Part shown: positions 11,040 to 22,791 of the stretch, one piece after another
Layout: every line of letters starts with the position of its first letter
How positions within the stretch are numbered: the stretch's first letter is position 1
The notes under the pieces: model-generated
Seen by the model: the letters and a program-made list of their open reading frames with translations, nothing else
The model's database searches: none
What the model was told of the DNA's origin: nothing
NCBI RefSeq assembly: GCF_019703515.2
Contig: NC_059363.1
Location: 2,512,817 to 2,576,816, forward strand
DNA from: Myxocyprinus asiaticus
Lineage: Eukaryota; Chordata; Actinopteri; Cypriniformes; Catostomidae
Length of the DNA stretch: 64,000 nucleotides
Direction of reading: 5' to 3'
Translations under genes and position numbers: made by a program

Positions 11040-11760
11040 TATGATTGCAAGGGAAACAAGTTTTGAAAATACTCCCTGTCTTTTTAACACTCAGTGACAA
11101 TTGCCTCAAATTATCCATTTATTTTTGCACAGGCCTTGGTGACAGTACATGTTTTCAGAAATGCAACGCACAGCTGCGTCTGATTAATAACAGCTTCGTG
11201 TGCAACGCTGCAGCAGGCCGCGGCCGAGGGAGGGGGTTCAATTCGAGTAAATTTAGTTTCAGACCAAGAGAAAACGTTGAGACCAGAGTGAGAGAGAGAG
11301 AGAGAGGAAGAGAGTGCACATCTGTTGACATCAAAATTGAGGAACCTTGAATTCTTTTTTCAGCCATTGTGGTGCTTTACTGCAACAAGTCCGAGCCCAA
11401 CATCTGGGCCTGTTGTTTTACGAAACATTTCCCACAGATCTTTCTGTTTTGTTTGTCAATTCACGAACGTTTAGCGCATGAATCCAAAAGACATGAAAGA
11501 CGGTGCATTGTATGTGGTCTCTCTCTCCGCCTGACGCAGCTGCGTCTGTTCGATATTCATCTAAAATCAATATCTGTTGATGGTTATGGCCAACACTATT
11601 TATTCTTCTCAGGCTGGGTTGTGGCCTTTGGTCAGCAGATGTTCGGCTGCGATTTGCATTCCTGTTTTCTTCCCATTTACTTTCAGCAGATGTGCAGATG
11701 TTCGAAAATCTAAAAGTGGTGTGTTCGCGTGACTGCCTGTCTTTGGAATAGCAAAATAGC
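11040..11760. other. unique block with a 14-bp palindrome and a GA tract
   Basis: Non-repetitive sequence of higher complexity. It contains GGCCGCGGCC (about 11218), a (GA)n run near 11287-11306 and a perfect palindrome GACGCAGCTGCGTC (11533-11546) with an E-box CAGCTG at its centre. CAGCTGCGTCTG also occurs at about 11171. No protein domain is seen in the frames here. Possible regulatory sequence. Confidence 0.3.
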
Positions 11761-11827
11761 ATACTACTCTTACTGTATCTGAAGTATACAGTGACCTCAA
11801 CAAGTATTTGTACACTTACCGTAAGTC

Positions 11828-12378
11828 ACTTTATTCTGGGTTCAATACAAGTTGAGCTCAGTCGACATTGCATGCATTTGTTGCATAATATTAACTACCT
11901 CAATCTGCGTTCCACTGAGGCACTTACAATGGAAGTCAATGGGGCCAATCCGTAAACTTGAAAATACTCACTGTTTAAAAATTATAACCACAAGATGTAA
12001 ACAATATGCATTTAACATGCATTTAGTGTGATAAAATCAATTACTAACCTTTCCTGTGTAAAGTTATATCCAGTTTTACAACTTTGTTGCAATAACGACG
12101 TAACACCAACAACAGTAAAATGACAATTTAAACAACTTTACAGTTCAAATAATACACAAGTTGTTACAGAAGAATTAATGTAAGTGCTATTATAAAATTA
12201 TAAGCTTCATGTTTCTGCCTTTAAACCCTCCAATAACTGGCCCCCATTCACTTCCATTGTAAGTGCCTCACTGTAACCTCGATTTTTCCTTTTTTTTAAG
12301 AAATGAAGGGATGAGTCAAGACATTTTTTTGTGGTAATCAACATTATGCCACAAATGTATTGAACCCAGAATATTGCT
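11828..12378. mobile_element. palindromic MITE (TTCAATACAAGTT/AACTTGTATTGAA family)
   Basis: The left arm reads CTGGGTTCAATACAAGTTGA and then GAGGCACTTACAATGGAAGT; the right arm has ACTTCCATTGTAAGTGCCTC, then GTGGTAATCAACATTATGCC, ending in GAATATTGC and TTAA. The arms are reverse complements. Related copies lie at 30732, 35174, 36480 and 45319. Confidence 0.75.
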
Positions 12379-13017
12379 TTAAAAATGTAGGTATAGTAAT
12401 GTCATTCTATGAGCCCAGGTTGAACACAAATGATCATGTGACAACAATGTAGCATGCTACTGTTTGAATGGCATATTGTTTCATAATGCATTGTATGTAG
12501 TGATATAGTATGCAGTATACAGTGTATCAAGTTGTAAGATAATATTCAGTTTCGAACACAGCCTCTCTCTGTGCGTTTCTCTGTCGTTAGTCGAGCATCT
12601 GCCAATAACACAGGTGGAATGAGTTCATGTAGTCCAAATTTCACAAAAGACTGAATTTATTAAACGAGTTTGATGTACTGCTTTAATTAGGTGAAATATT
12701 TTATGGGGATTAACTGCAGATGAACTCCGAAAAGGAGACTTTGAAAGAAATGCTTTACTGTTATCCATCTGAAAGTCTGGGATTGAAGTCTGTTTGGACC
12801 ATAATAAGCACATTTAAATCATCAGAACTTGTCTGGTTGACTCGGCCTGTATGATATAAGAAACATTATTCACAAAAAAGCTGCATGAAGTCATGAATAT
12901 CAATTTGATTTGTGGTCCCGACAGATTAAGCATGCTGTAATAAACATAACAAAAAGCCTCTGTTATAGAGTTCTACAGTCCAACAACATATGATCCTAGA
13001 ATTTTACATAAGAAGAA
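12379..13017. other. no gene recognised; one AGTATGCAGTATAC module
   Basis: A further GTATGCAGTATAC repeat lies at about 12440-12545; the rest is unique AT-rich sequence without recognisable features. Confidence 0.5.
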
Positions 13018-13200
13018 ATGTGAGTGGCGCTTGCCTGTGCAAAACTCGCCATCACGTTGCCAAAATGTTGTGGGTGTTTGCCAGGGCATTGCTACACAGT
13101 TGCTAAGGTGTTCTGGGTGGTTACTAAGTGGCTGCTTACTGGCCCAAGTCAAAGGAGCCCATCTTAAAGTCTCTATGATATTCTGGTCTAGACATGGGTC
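13018..13200 (+). repeat. dispersed GTTGCTAAGGTGTTCTGGG repeat
   Basis: Same family as 1205-1335: AAACTCGCCATCACGTTGCC, GCCAGGGCATTGCTA, GGTGTTCTGGGTGGTTACTA, GCCCAAGTCAAAGG and GATATTCTGGTC. Confidence 0.65.
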
Positions 13201-13609
13201 TCATTAAAGCACCCATTGTGACAAATCACGATTTTGAGAACATTGTTGTTGTTTTTTTGTTTTTTTTTATTAATAAAGGTACATTTCTAGTTTCAGCGTT
13301 ATTTGTACTTCAGAACAAAAACCGTCTTCATACCATGTGACCCACATTTGGTTTTCGGACATTGAAAATGGGGAAAATTGATTTACACATGGAGCCACAC
13401 TTAGAGCCCCATATCTCTGGAACTGAACAATATATGGCCTTAAAAATGGACACAATGGAAGTTTTTTTTCTGAACTAGTATCTAAAAGTATATTAAGATA
13501 TCTATAATACTTCTGGAGTTACAGGCACTCCAATATTAGAAAAACAAGATGAAAAATGTTTTTGGACTCACACCATTGGCATATAATGCAACAATGGGTT
13601 CAGAACCTC

Positions 13610-13745
13610 CATATTCCATTTCCTCAATGTCATTGTTTTCCAAAGTATTTGGTTATGGAAAGAGTTTTCGAAAGTCTAAGTTTTCGGTGGAGGAAAACAC
13701 CATTCTAGTGTGGATGAGAGGCGTAAATGTAGCAAAATTAATGCA
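13610..13745 (-). repeat. dispersed repeat, TCCACCGAAAA type
   Basis: It reads GGAAAGAGTTTTCGAAAGTC, TTTTCGGTGGAGGAAAAC and TCTAGTGTGGATGAGAGG. The reverse complement recurs at 18165-18260 and 37725-37850. Confidence 0.65.
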
Positions 13746-13924
13746 CTTGTGGACATTGCCTTACACATTTTGGAAGACGCAGCAACACACAAAATGCTTA
13801 GCAGCCCTCTACATAGTGAGTAAATCACTTGCATATGCTACCAGGGGCGTAAGCCCCCCCCCATTATTAATACCATGAGCAATGGAAACATGTACATGGT
13901 TCACGCTGCAACCCCCCAATTTTC

Positions 13925-14352
13925 AAGCCAAATCTACACCTTTGTATGCAACCAAATTTCACACTATGCGACTAAAATATGTATTTTATTAGCCACTTGC
14001 GAGTGAATATTCAGATTTTACTCGCCAGAGCTTGAGTTGTGTAGTGACGAAGAACTTGGGCGCCGTGATCCTTTTACCGAATAAGAAGCTGTCGATTAAG
14101 AAGCTGGATTCAGTCTCGTTTTTTACAGCGTGTTGTGTCTCGTGAGCGCGCACCCAGAAGGAAACCGACCGTATTTGGCTGCAGTCGTGATCGCGCTATC
14201 ACCATCCATTTCGTTCAGCCGTGAAATGGCATTTACATTGCATTTAATGACGTCAACTCTGACTTTGATTAAACTTTTCCCCGGACTGTTTTCACACATT
14301 CTCTTATAGCATGGCTACAGACTAGTAACAGTATATATACAGTATATTCTAA

Positions 14353-14405
<53 letters not shown>

Positions 14406-14525
14406 GATGATGCTTCCTTCTCGGTTTTCTTAATATTCTTTTTTAGTTTTTAGTTGCATGACGCTTGTTGTCAAAAGTCTGGCGAGTAAAAACAACAATT
14501 TACTAGTCAATGGCGATTCTTTCTC
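13925..14525. repeat. inverted-repeat element (TTACTCGCCA/TGGCGAGTAAA) with an internal (TA)n
   Basis: TAGCCACTTGCGAGTGAATA and TTTTACTCGCCAGAG on the left are mirrored by CTGGCGAGTAAAAAC near 14480. A (TA)n tract sits at 14355-14398. Between the arms is a GC-richer stretch (14040-14260) of unknown origin. Consistent with an old DNA transposon; no transposase is recognised. Confidence 0.5.
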
Positions 14526-15509
14526 CAATGTGTCCGTAGAGGCAAGCATATCTGGCACTAGTTTTGTGGTTTCGCTTTAAGAGGAAGTGAATTCACTTAA
14601 CAAGCGATTATCTTATGATGCGATGTGACCGTGGTTTGGATGAGCGTCTACAGGAAGTGATGCGGGGCAGATAAAGTCTGTGCATATTTTTGTGGCGCAA
14701 TGGCTCATTTTTACCTATTCTCTAGCTGCCTTCATGCTATGATGTGTGAGTCCATTATCTGAGCTAGAGTTTGGCAGACGAGGAAAACACACACACACAC
14801 ACACATGTATCCACAACAACAAACAAATTGGTGTGGGACCATGTGCAAGGAAAAATTGAGATGTTGTGGACTTTGGCTCACAGGCAGTATTGCATATAAA
14901 CAAGAGAAGCCGGAGGAAGAGGGAACATCAGCCACAGTAAACAAATAAACGTAAACTTTTACACACAAAGTTGCATGTCTTTGGCTGTGTGGACAGGATT
15001 TGATTTCAAGCTCAAAAAAGAAAAAAATAGCTGAAACCATTAATGCAAAACATTTGAGATTTTCTCGCTATTGGAATTCTTAAATTAAGATTTATTTGAT
15101 AGTGCAATCTATATAATACTATTAAAAAGCTCTTTTATAGCTCATGAGACTTAATGGAGTGCTCAGTTATGATTCATTTACAAGTAAGTTATTTTAACGT
15201 TGTCACAGATGTTTCTCGTAAAATTCCATGTGAGAAATTAAAATAGGCATATGAGTCAATTGCTGACATACAGTAAGAGCTATAAAATGAATGTGGATAG
15301 CATAGCTTACATCATTTGGTACATTGGTATCTTGTCAAATCTGAGCACAGTTTGAGACGTTGTTGAGATCTCTTGTGAAACTCTAGAGGAGACACATGTG
15401 AGATTATTGGAGTCTTTTTCTAATGAGAAACATCTGAGAAGCAGGAGTTTAATTCTCATTTAGACCTCGTCTTCAATTCATTGCTTTCTTAAGAGCTCAA
15501 TATGTGATT
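14526..15509. other. no gene recognised
   Basis: Unique sequence with a short (CA)n at 14789-14805. Frames are short and carry no known domain. Confidence 0.5.
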
Positions 15510-15882
15510 TGTTTTCTTTTCTATATTTCTTTATTTCTTTCCTTCCTTCTTTCTTTCTTTCTTTCTTTCTTTTATTCCTTTACTTTCCTCCTTTATTCTT
15601 TCCTTCTGCTTTCTTATTTTCTTTCTTCCTTTCTTCCATCCATCCATCATCCTTCCTTCTCTTTCTTTCTTTCCTTCCTTCCATTCATTTTTCATTATTT
15701 CCTTCCTTTTCTCTTTCCTTCCACTGTCTGTCTGTCTTTCTTTCTTCCTTCCTTCCTTCCTCTTTACTTCCCTCCTTTATTCTCTTTCCTTCTGCTTTCT
15801 TTCTTTCTTCTTTTCTTCTTTCTTTCCTTCCTTTATTCCTTTTTCTTTACTTCCCTCCTTTTTTCTCTTTCCTTCCACTGTC

Positions 15883-15914
<32 letters not shown>

Positions 15915-16864
15915 TCCTTCCTTCCATTCATTTTTCTTTACTTCCCTCCTTTTTTCTCTTTCCTTACTTCTGCTTTCTTTTTCATCCATCCATCCATTCA
16001 TTTTTCTTTATTTCTCTCCTTTTTTCTCTTTCCGTCCATCCATCCTTCCTTCCTTCCTTCCTTCTTTACTTCCCTCCTTTTTTCTCTTTCCTTCTGCTTT
16101 CTTTTTCATCCATCCATCCATCCTTCCATTAATTTTTCTTTATTTCTCTCCTTTTTTCTCTTTCTGTCCATCCATCCTTCCTTCCTTCCTTCTTTACTTC
16201 CCTCCTTTTTTCTCTTTCCTTACTTCCGCTTTCTTTCTTTCTTTCATCCATCCATCCATCCTTCCATTCATTTTTCTTTATTTCTCTCCTTTTTTCTCTT
16301 TCTGTCCATCCATCCTTCCTTCCTTCCTTCTTCTTTACTTCCCTCCTTTTTTCTCTTTCCTTACTTCCGCTTTCTGCTCTTTCTTTCATCCATCCATCTA
16401 TCCTTCCATTCATTTTTCTTTATTTCCCTCCTTTTTTCTCTTTCCGTCCATCCATCCATCCTTCCCTCCTTTTTTCTCTTTCCTTACTTCCGCTTTCTTT
16501 CTTTCATCCATCCATCCATCCATCCATCCTTCCATTCATTTTTCTTTATTTCTCTCCTTTTTTCTCTTTCGTCCATCCGTCCTTCCTTCTTTACTTCCCT
16601 CCTTTTTTCTCTTTCCTTACTTCTGCTTTCTTTCTTTCTCTTTCTTTCATCCATCCATTCAGCCATCCATCCATCCTTCCTTCCATTCATTTTTCTTTAT
16701 TTCCCTCCTTTTTTCTCTTTCCGTCCATCCGTCCTTCCTTCCTCTTTCTTCCTTCCTCTTTCTTTCTTTCTTTCATCTATCCACCCTTCCTTCTTTCCCT
16801 CTGTTTTTCCTCTTTTCTTCTGCTTTCTCTTTCTTTCTTTCATTATTTCTTTCTTCCTGTCTTC
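15510..16864. repeat. 1.35-kb polypyrimidine tract with higher-order repeat
   Basis: The + strand is almost only C and T: TTTC, TTCC and ATCC tetranucleotides. From about 15960 a longer unit repeats about six times at spacings of roughly 120-140 bp, each with CTTTACTTCCCTCCTTTTTT, CTCTTTCC, CTGCTTTC and CATCCATCCATCC. The 466-residue open frame through it (poly S/F/L) is a composition artefact. Such tracts can form triplex (H-DNA) structures. Confidence 0.95.
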
Positions 16865-17026
16865 ACATTTTCATCAATATAAGTGCTGTAAGTTTATGGT
16901 TTGATAATTTGAAATTCGGTGTCCTTTTCACAAATCACACATTCAAAGCGAACTACTTCTGTATAAATGGAGTAGCGATGAACAGAATAGCCTCTCTTCT
17001 TCTCCCAGCACAATGCCAGTGAGAAT

Positions 17027-17029
<3 letters not shown>

Positions 17030-17104
<75 letters not shown>
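17030..17104. repeat. (GA)n(GT)n compound microsatellite
   Basis: About 25 AG units directly followed by about 12 TG units. Confidence 0.97.
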
Positions 17105-17107
<3 letters not shown>

Positions 17108-17564
17108 AAGAAGACCTCTTTATGCATCAGCCATTAAACTCTGTCAAAAATTACACCAGACGTGCACCTGCAGCGAGCACTTTTAAGTGTCGATGCTGGC
17201 ACATCCTTAGATCAACAGCATGACTGGCTCTTTATTACGTAAAGCTGTACATTTACAATGCAGGTGTAGAGTTCTGTCCAATTACACAGACACGAAACTG
17301 TTGCCAAACAAACAAACTCCTCTGCCAACCCCTGTGAGGGATGACTTGACCCATTTTTACACAATATTCCTTATCACTGTCACACTAAATCCTCTCTAAA
17401 TACTGGAGTGCAACTTTTACTATGATCCAGTTTTCTTTCAGCCTTTCCTCTTGATTTTTATGAGGTTCATTTGCACAAAGACATTTTTAGAAAAAAAAAC
17501 AAAAAAAAAAAAACATTATTTCTATCTGCACTAATTGGAAACGCAGTTAAAAACTCTTAAAAGT
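17105..17564. other. no gene recognised; unique sequence
   Basis: Unique sequence. 17150-17270 is compositionally complex (for example CGTGCACCTGCAGCGAGCAC) and could be a regulatory remnant, but no clear motif cluster is seen. Confidence 0.4.
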
Positions 17565-18150
17565 AATAGTTCAACTAAAAATTACAATTATGTTATCATT
17601 TACTCACCCTCATGTTGTTCCAACCCCATATGACTCTTTCTTTCTTCTGTGGAACATAACAGTACATTTACAGAATTAAAAACAATGGGAATAGTCCGTA
17701 ACAGGTTTCATGAAAATCAACCGAGGAACAGACTAAAATGTATTATTTACAGAAAGTCTTCCACTCAATAACAGCTCTTGAATCTCATTCTCAAACCCTT
17801 ATTTAAACTTACAGCATCACAATTACTCACGTGATTTAGCGTTTACATCCACTGACTCATCTTGATGCTTTATATTTGCATATGAGATTAGAGATATGTG
17901 ATGTAGGGGACAGTTTTCAATGCATAACGACTTAAATTTTGGTCTGTTTCTCACGCACAATTATCCTACGTCTTTAGAACACTTGAAATATAATGCATGA
18001 GTCGTTTGGACTACTTTTACAGTGCTTTTAGGGTGCTCGACAGAAAGTCACCATTCACTTCCATAATCGAAAAAACACCATAAACATTCTACCTAACATC
18101 TCCTTTTGTGTTCAACTGAAGAAAGTCGTACAAGTTTACACCTCATCCAC
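17565..18150. mobile_element. non-autonomous DNA transposon of the TTTACTCACCCTCATG family
   Basis: The left end carries AATAGTTCAACTAAAAATTA, then ATCATTTACTCACCCTCATG, TTGTTCCAAC and TCTTTCTTCTGTGGAACA. The right part carries CACCATTCACTTCC and TCTCCTTTTGTGTTCAACTG, then GAAGAAAGTCGTACA. These are the mirrored halves of a MITE seen several times in the window. Confidence 0.65.
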
Positions 18151-18164
18151 ACTAGAACTGCATT

Positions 18165-18260
18165 TTTCTCCACCGAAAATGGAGACTTTCGAAAACGCTC
18201 TCCATAACTGCATACTTTGGAAAATGAAAAAGCGGCGGTTTCAAACTTAAACGGACTGGA
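18165..18260 (+). repeat. dispersed repeat, TCCACCGAAAA type
   Basis: CTCATCCACACTAGAACTGC, CTCCACCGAAAATGGAGACT and TTTCGAAAACGCTCTCCATA. Same family as 13610-13745 (inverted) and 37725-37850. Confidence 0.65.
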
Positions 18261-18635
18261 CGTGAACTATTACAAAGTCCATGAACTGGAACGCATGTCT
18301 ACAAATGTTAAGTCTACAATAAAGATCATGTTACGCCAAAAAGGATTTTGGAACACACATGGAGGCCAAAACACACAGAGTCTGTGATGTAAACTAGAGG
18401 AACAGTGGTGTACCCCGCTGGATTCACCTATTCAACTGCTACCAGTTTCCATTCCAACTAACAAATTCCTTGATAATGAATTCCACATGCACTAATAAAT
18501 GACTTTGAGAATTACTCACTGGCTTTAGCAGCAGCTGGCCTCAGTGGAATGCTCGTGTGGTTTACTAACAGTTCATACTCCACAGCATAACACACATATG
18601 ACATCTATTACGGTGGAGCTCAGACCCGTTTATTG

Positions 18636-19735
18636 TTTATTTTTGAGCGTATGGTGGCAAAACTGAATGGTGACCAGATTGTCATTTTAGTTTACAAACA
18701 AAGTAGTTCAGAAATGTACTATGGTATTACCATGGGTTTTTTTGTACATTGCACAATGCTACACTTACAAAAACGATACCTGGTAGACATACAAAACAAC
18801 ATGTTACTTCTATGGTATTTCATACTATGAGGGATTCATGAATACACTTACAAAAAAGTACCCTCACAGTACCAAAATTGCCATGGTACATCCAAAAAAC
18901 CATGGTACTACCATGGTATTTCATACAGTGAGGGTACTTTTTTTGTAAGGGCATGTATTATTGGACAGAGCAATGGTAATACCATATTTTTTAGGACATG
19001 TACTAACCATGGTATTCTTTGGAGAACCAAGTAGGTACCATTATTCATGAATACACTTACAAAAACATATCCTTAAATGTACCGAAAATATCATGGAACA
19101 TCAAAAAAAAAAAAAAAAAAAAAAAAAAATATCATGGTACCATGGTATTGTTGTACTGTGAGAGTATTTTTGTAAGGGTTTGTAAGGGTTTGTAAGGGGG
19201 GGATTTTATTTTTTTTGTATTGCACCATGGCACTGCTACACTTACAAAAAAAATACTTGCATGGTACAGAAAATACCTTGGTACTACATATTCCATAGTA
19301 ATTCAATATTTTTGGATATGTACTAGCGTTTTACCATGTTATTCTTTGGAGAACCAAATAAGTACCATGATTCATGAATACACTTACAAAAACGTACCCT
19401 CAAAGTACCAAAAAGACTTTACAAACCAAACCTGGGTGGTGACCAAATTGTCATTTTGGTACACAAACAAAAATTTCGTAAAACGTACCATGGTATTACC
19501 CTGGTTTTATTTGGACATTATACCATGGTACTGCTATACATTTATAAAAATAAAAAAAGTACCCTCAGTACCAAAAATACCATATAAATAAAGATACTAA
19601 GGTGTATGATGAAAAAACACAATGGCACTGTAAGGGTATTTTTTGGTATGTAGGCTAATACCATAGTATTGGATACCATCGGATATCATCAGTGTACCAT
19701 GGTACCCGCACGGTAGTTTTTTTCACCCCAGTAAG
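18636..19735. repeat. CCATGGTAC-rich complex repeat, about 1.1 kb
   Basis: At least four diverged units share CACTTACAAAAA.GTACC, CTCA.AGTACCAAAA and ACCATGGTA.TACCATGG, in both orientations. ACCATGGT is itself a palindrome and occurs many times. It contains a long A run (19103-19129) and a short T run. Short frames through it are not genes. Confidence 0.85.
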
Positions 19736-22002
19736 GGTAAACCTTCAATGGCCTTGCTGTTCCTAGATGACACACAACCTTTTCAATCAGTGAAAACACA
19801 AGTACGACTTCACCAGTGAATTGCTTTTAGCAACAATACACTAATTTTCCCCGTAGATAAGACCAGTTTGAATTACCTGTCCAGGATGATTTATGCTGGT
19901 TTGTGAAGTTTGGTGCCAGCAAAACATACTGTATGACGCTGGCTGATCATCATGCTCTCTAACTCTCCTGCTGCAGACAAGCCATGATAGTCAACATGGC
20001 TAGAATGTACAGTGGCAAAATACCCACTTGTATGTATGCACATTTGGTGAACAGTTTTGGATATTTCTGTCTTTCCTCATTCAAGTAAAGAGAAGCCACT
20101 ATGGCCACCAATTGAACTGGCTTGCCTTAAAGGGACTTTCATTTAACACAGGCAGCTTCGAATATCAGCTTTGTTAATTCCCACATACACCTTATAAAAG
20201 AATCCAGAGAGCATGTGTCTATGCAAAAATAAATACATAATCAAGTCTTGAACTACAGTTTACTATCACTTAGCATTCTTCATTGGATATGTCATGTCAC
20301 TCAGAGATGAACAGGAAGAGAGACGATGCTCCAACCGATCACAGAGCTGCCGCGTTGACTTGAAAACATCTTTGGTATCTTCTAGTAAGCTTTGTTTGCA
20401 CACAGCTGAGCTTTTCAAAAGAAAATAGAGATTATTGGGGTCTATAGCATTGCCATTTCTCACACAAAGAATGTTTTGATGTCTAACAGTGTCCTGTTTG
20501 AAGACACATTTCATGGAACAGTTACCAAAGTCAAAGCAGCCCATCAACGAACACAATGCTGAATGATTCTCAGCTTCGCTTATTCATAGAGCTGAGAGGT
20601 TTTTAACTGCCCAACACAACCTTGTGCAATGTGACACACCACTCAAAGCAATACACACATTCACAGAAATCAACATCTAGCTTGTATAAACAATATAAAC
20701 AATACTTCAGTGAATACAGTGGTATTTTCACCCACAGTGGGAACTGCGCGGTGAAAATTGCGTTCAGCACAAGTTTTTGGGGTGTGCTTGCACTGTTACC
20801 TCATTTGCATAATTCCTTTAGTTAATCTGGTGCTAAAACGATGCAAACAGCAACTGCAAATAAACAATGCTATCAGTGAGTGCAATTCAAACTTAGTCAA
20901 TTCCCCTCCTTGCTGTTTCATAGCAAGGAAATGCTTCCATGTGTCAAAATACAAACCGTAAGCCATGTAAGCTGTAAGTGAATCACTCTTCTCTTTGCTT
21001 TAATAGAAGAAAAAGTGGAACCATTATGAAGGCAAATAAGAGCTTCTCAAGTGTCCTACAGTTTGTTTTTCTAAGGTTTTAATACTATTGAATAGATTTG
21101 CTAGTGGTCCTTGAAAAAATACGCAATTCCGTAATTGGTTTCTGGTTTGCCTAAAGTAAAGAGGATCAACTTGAATAAAATGATTGCATTCACAGATTAA
21201 AATAAATAATACATTATATATTTTTTATTATGATATTAGGGAGATTAAACATAAATTGCTGAATTTCATGCAACCTATAAAAACAGATATGGGTCATATT
21301 TCACCCCATTTGTACAATCTATTAAAGCAGGTGTTGTAATGGATCTGTTCATAATATTATTGGTGATAAAATTCCGCATTCTGTATTATTATGCATTAAT
21401 TTATAAAATAAATGTAACCTCTTTAATGCTGGTAGATTGTCTGGCTTTTCTTTTCTCCACAATGTTAATCACAGGAACACAAAGGAGAGAATGGAGGGTC
21501 GGGGGGGACGGTAATGTGGGACTCGAGTGTAGAGAAGTTCAAATGTGAAAGGCCCCGCACCTGATCCAGGGACATAAAGACCCACATTCATGTCGCTGAC
21601 GCTACACAAATGTCAGCTAGCACAAAAGCATATTATTATATAGGTTATACAGATTTTTTATTTATTTTTTAACTAGGCTACTATGAAGTTATTGTATGGA
21701 TAAAGAAATGCACCAGCAGGAATTGCTGCAATCAATTCGGTCTAGATTCAACTTCTGAAAAGAAGTTTAACTGAGTGGACTCAGCCTCTGCCAAATAACG
21801 AAAGGTGTCTAACTGGGGGAGATGTTTCAGTGCCAAGAAACTCACAGCTGACAGATTGAGCTTCATTACAGTAAAGTAAAGTATAACTGTAGATTCATAT
21901 ACACTTAAATGCTGTGTACATTTTCATGTGGAAAACAGAAACCGCTAAACCAGCCTAAAGTGGTTTGCTGGTCTTGGGAGCCACCAAGCTGGTTAGGCTG
22001 GT
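19736..22002. other. no recognisable gene; a weak 96-codon frame on the minus strand at 20266-20556
   Basis: Mostly unique sequence. A minus-strand frame at 20266-20556 has seven cysteines and no low complexity, but it starts at a non-ATG codon, has no similarity I can name, and the possible acceptor (ATTCAG) has no pyrimidine tract. A frame of this length is expected by chance in 64 kb. Two GCTAAAACGATGCAAACAGC-type words near 20830 suggest old repeat debris. Confidence 0.3.
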
Positions 22003-22791
22003 ATGTTTTGATGGTTTTAGAGGGGGTTTAGGCACTGGTTTGGTTGGTTTAATGGTTTTAGAGGGGGTTTAGGCACTGGTTTGGTTGGTTTAATGGTTTT
22101 AGAGGGGGTTTGGGCACTGGCTTGGTTGGTTTAATGGTTTTAGAGGGGGTTTGGGCACTGGTTTGGTTGGTTTAATGGTTTTAGAGGGGGTTTGGGCACT
22201 GGTTTGGTTGGTTTAATGGTTTTAGAGGGAGTTTGGGCACTGGCTTGGTTTGGGCACTGGCTTCAAATCAAATCAAATCACTTTATTGTCACACAGCCAT
22301 ATACACAAGTGCAATGGTGTGTGAAATTCTTGGGTGCAGTTCCGATCAACATAGCAGTCGAGACAGTGATGAGACATATACCAATTTACAATAACATCAA
22401 ATTAACACAACACAATTTAAACATCTGTTATACACATAATTACACTCAACAGTATACAAATAATAACATACACTGTACAGTATACAATACACACTATATA
22501 GATACACATGGCTTGGTTGGTTTAATGGTTTTAGAGGAGATTTGGGTACTGGCTTGGTTGGTTTAATGGTTTTAGAGGGGGTTTGGGCATTGGTTTGGTT
22601 GGTTTAATGGTTTTAGAGGGGATTTGGGCACTGGCTTGGTTGGTTTAATGGTTTTAGAGGGGATTTGGGCACTGGCTTGGTTGGTTTAATGGTTTTAAAG
22701 GGAGTTTGGGCACTGGTTTGGTTGGTTTAATGGTTTTAGAGGGAATTTGGGCACTGGCTTTGTTGGTTTAATGGTTTTAGAGGGGGTTTGT
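22003..22791 (+). repeat. 41-bp minisatellite interrupted by a LINE-tail insertion
   Basis: The unit contains AATGGTTTTAGAGGGGGTTT, (A/G)GGCACTGG and TTGGTTGGTTT; spacing between AATGGTTTT starts is exactly 41 at 22051, 22092 and 22133. About twelve units are present in two blocks, 22003-22261 and 22508-22791. The frames read GLVGLMVLEGVWALAW but the periodicity is at the DNA level and no gene is implied. Confidence 0.93.
22262..22507 (-). mobile_element. 3' fragment of a retrotransposon inserted in the minisatellite
   Basis: It reads (AAATC)n then CACTTTATTGTCACACAGCC, CAAGTGCAATGGTGTGTGAA and ATTCTTGGGTGCAGTTCCGA. On the minus strand this ends in repeated GATTT units, as LINE 3' tails do. 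Both sides of the insertion carry the minisatellite word TGGCTT, which may be a short target duplication. No reverse-transcriptase coding remains. Confidence 0.6.

Noticed and set aside
14715..15040. minus-strand frames of 62 and 102 codons
   Set aside because: They cross a (CA)n repeat (CVCVCV residues) and show no domain.
15504..16904. 466-codon open frame rich in Ser, Phe, Leu
   Set aside because: It runs entirely through the polypyrimidine tract, where TAA, TAG and TGA cannot occur easily; pure composition artefact.
20266..20556. 96-codon cysteine-containing frame on the minus strand
   Set aside because: Non-ATG start, weak acceptor context, no family recognised, and frames of this length are expected by chance in a 64-kb AT-rich window.
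22192..22566. 124-codon frame reading GLVGLMVLEGVWALAW
   Set aside because: Periodicity is that of the 41-bp minisatellite, and the frame crosses an inserted LINE tail.
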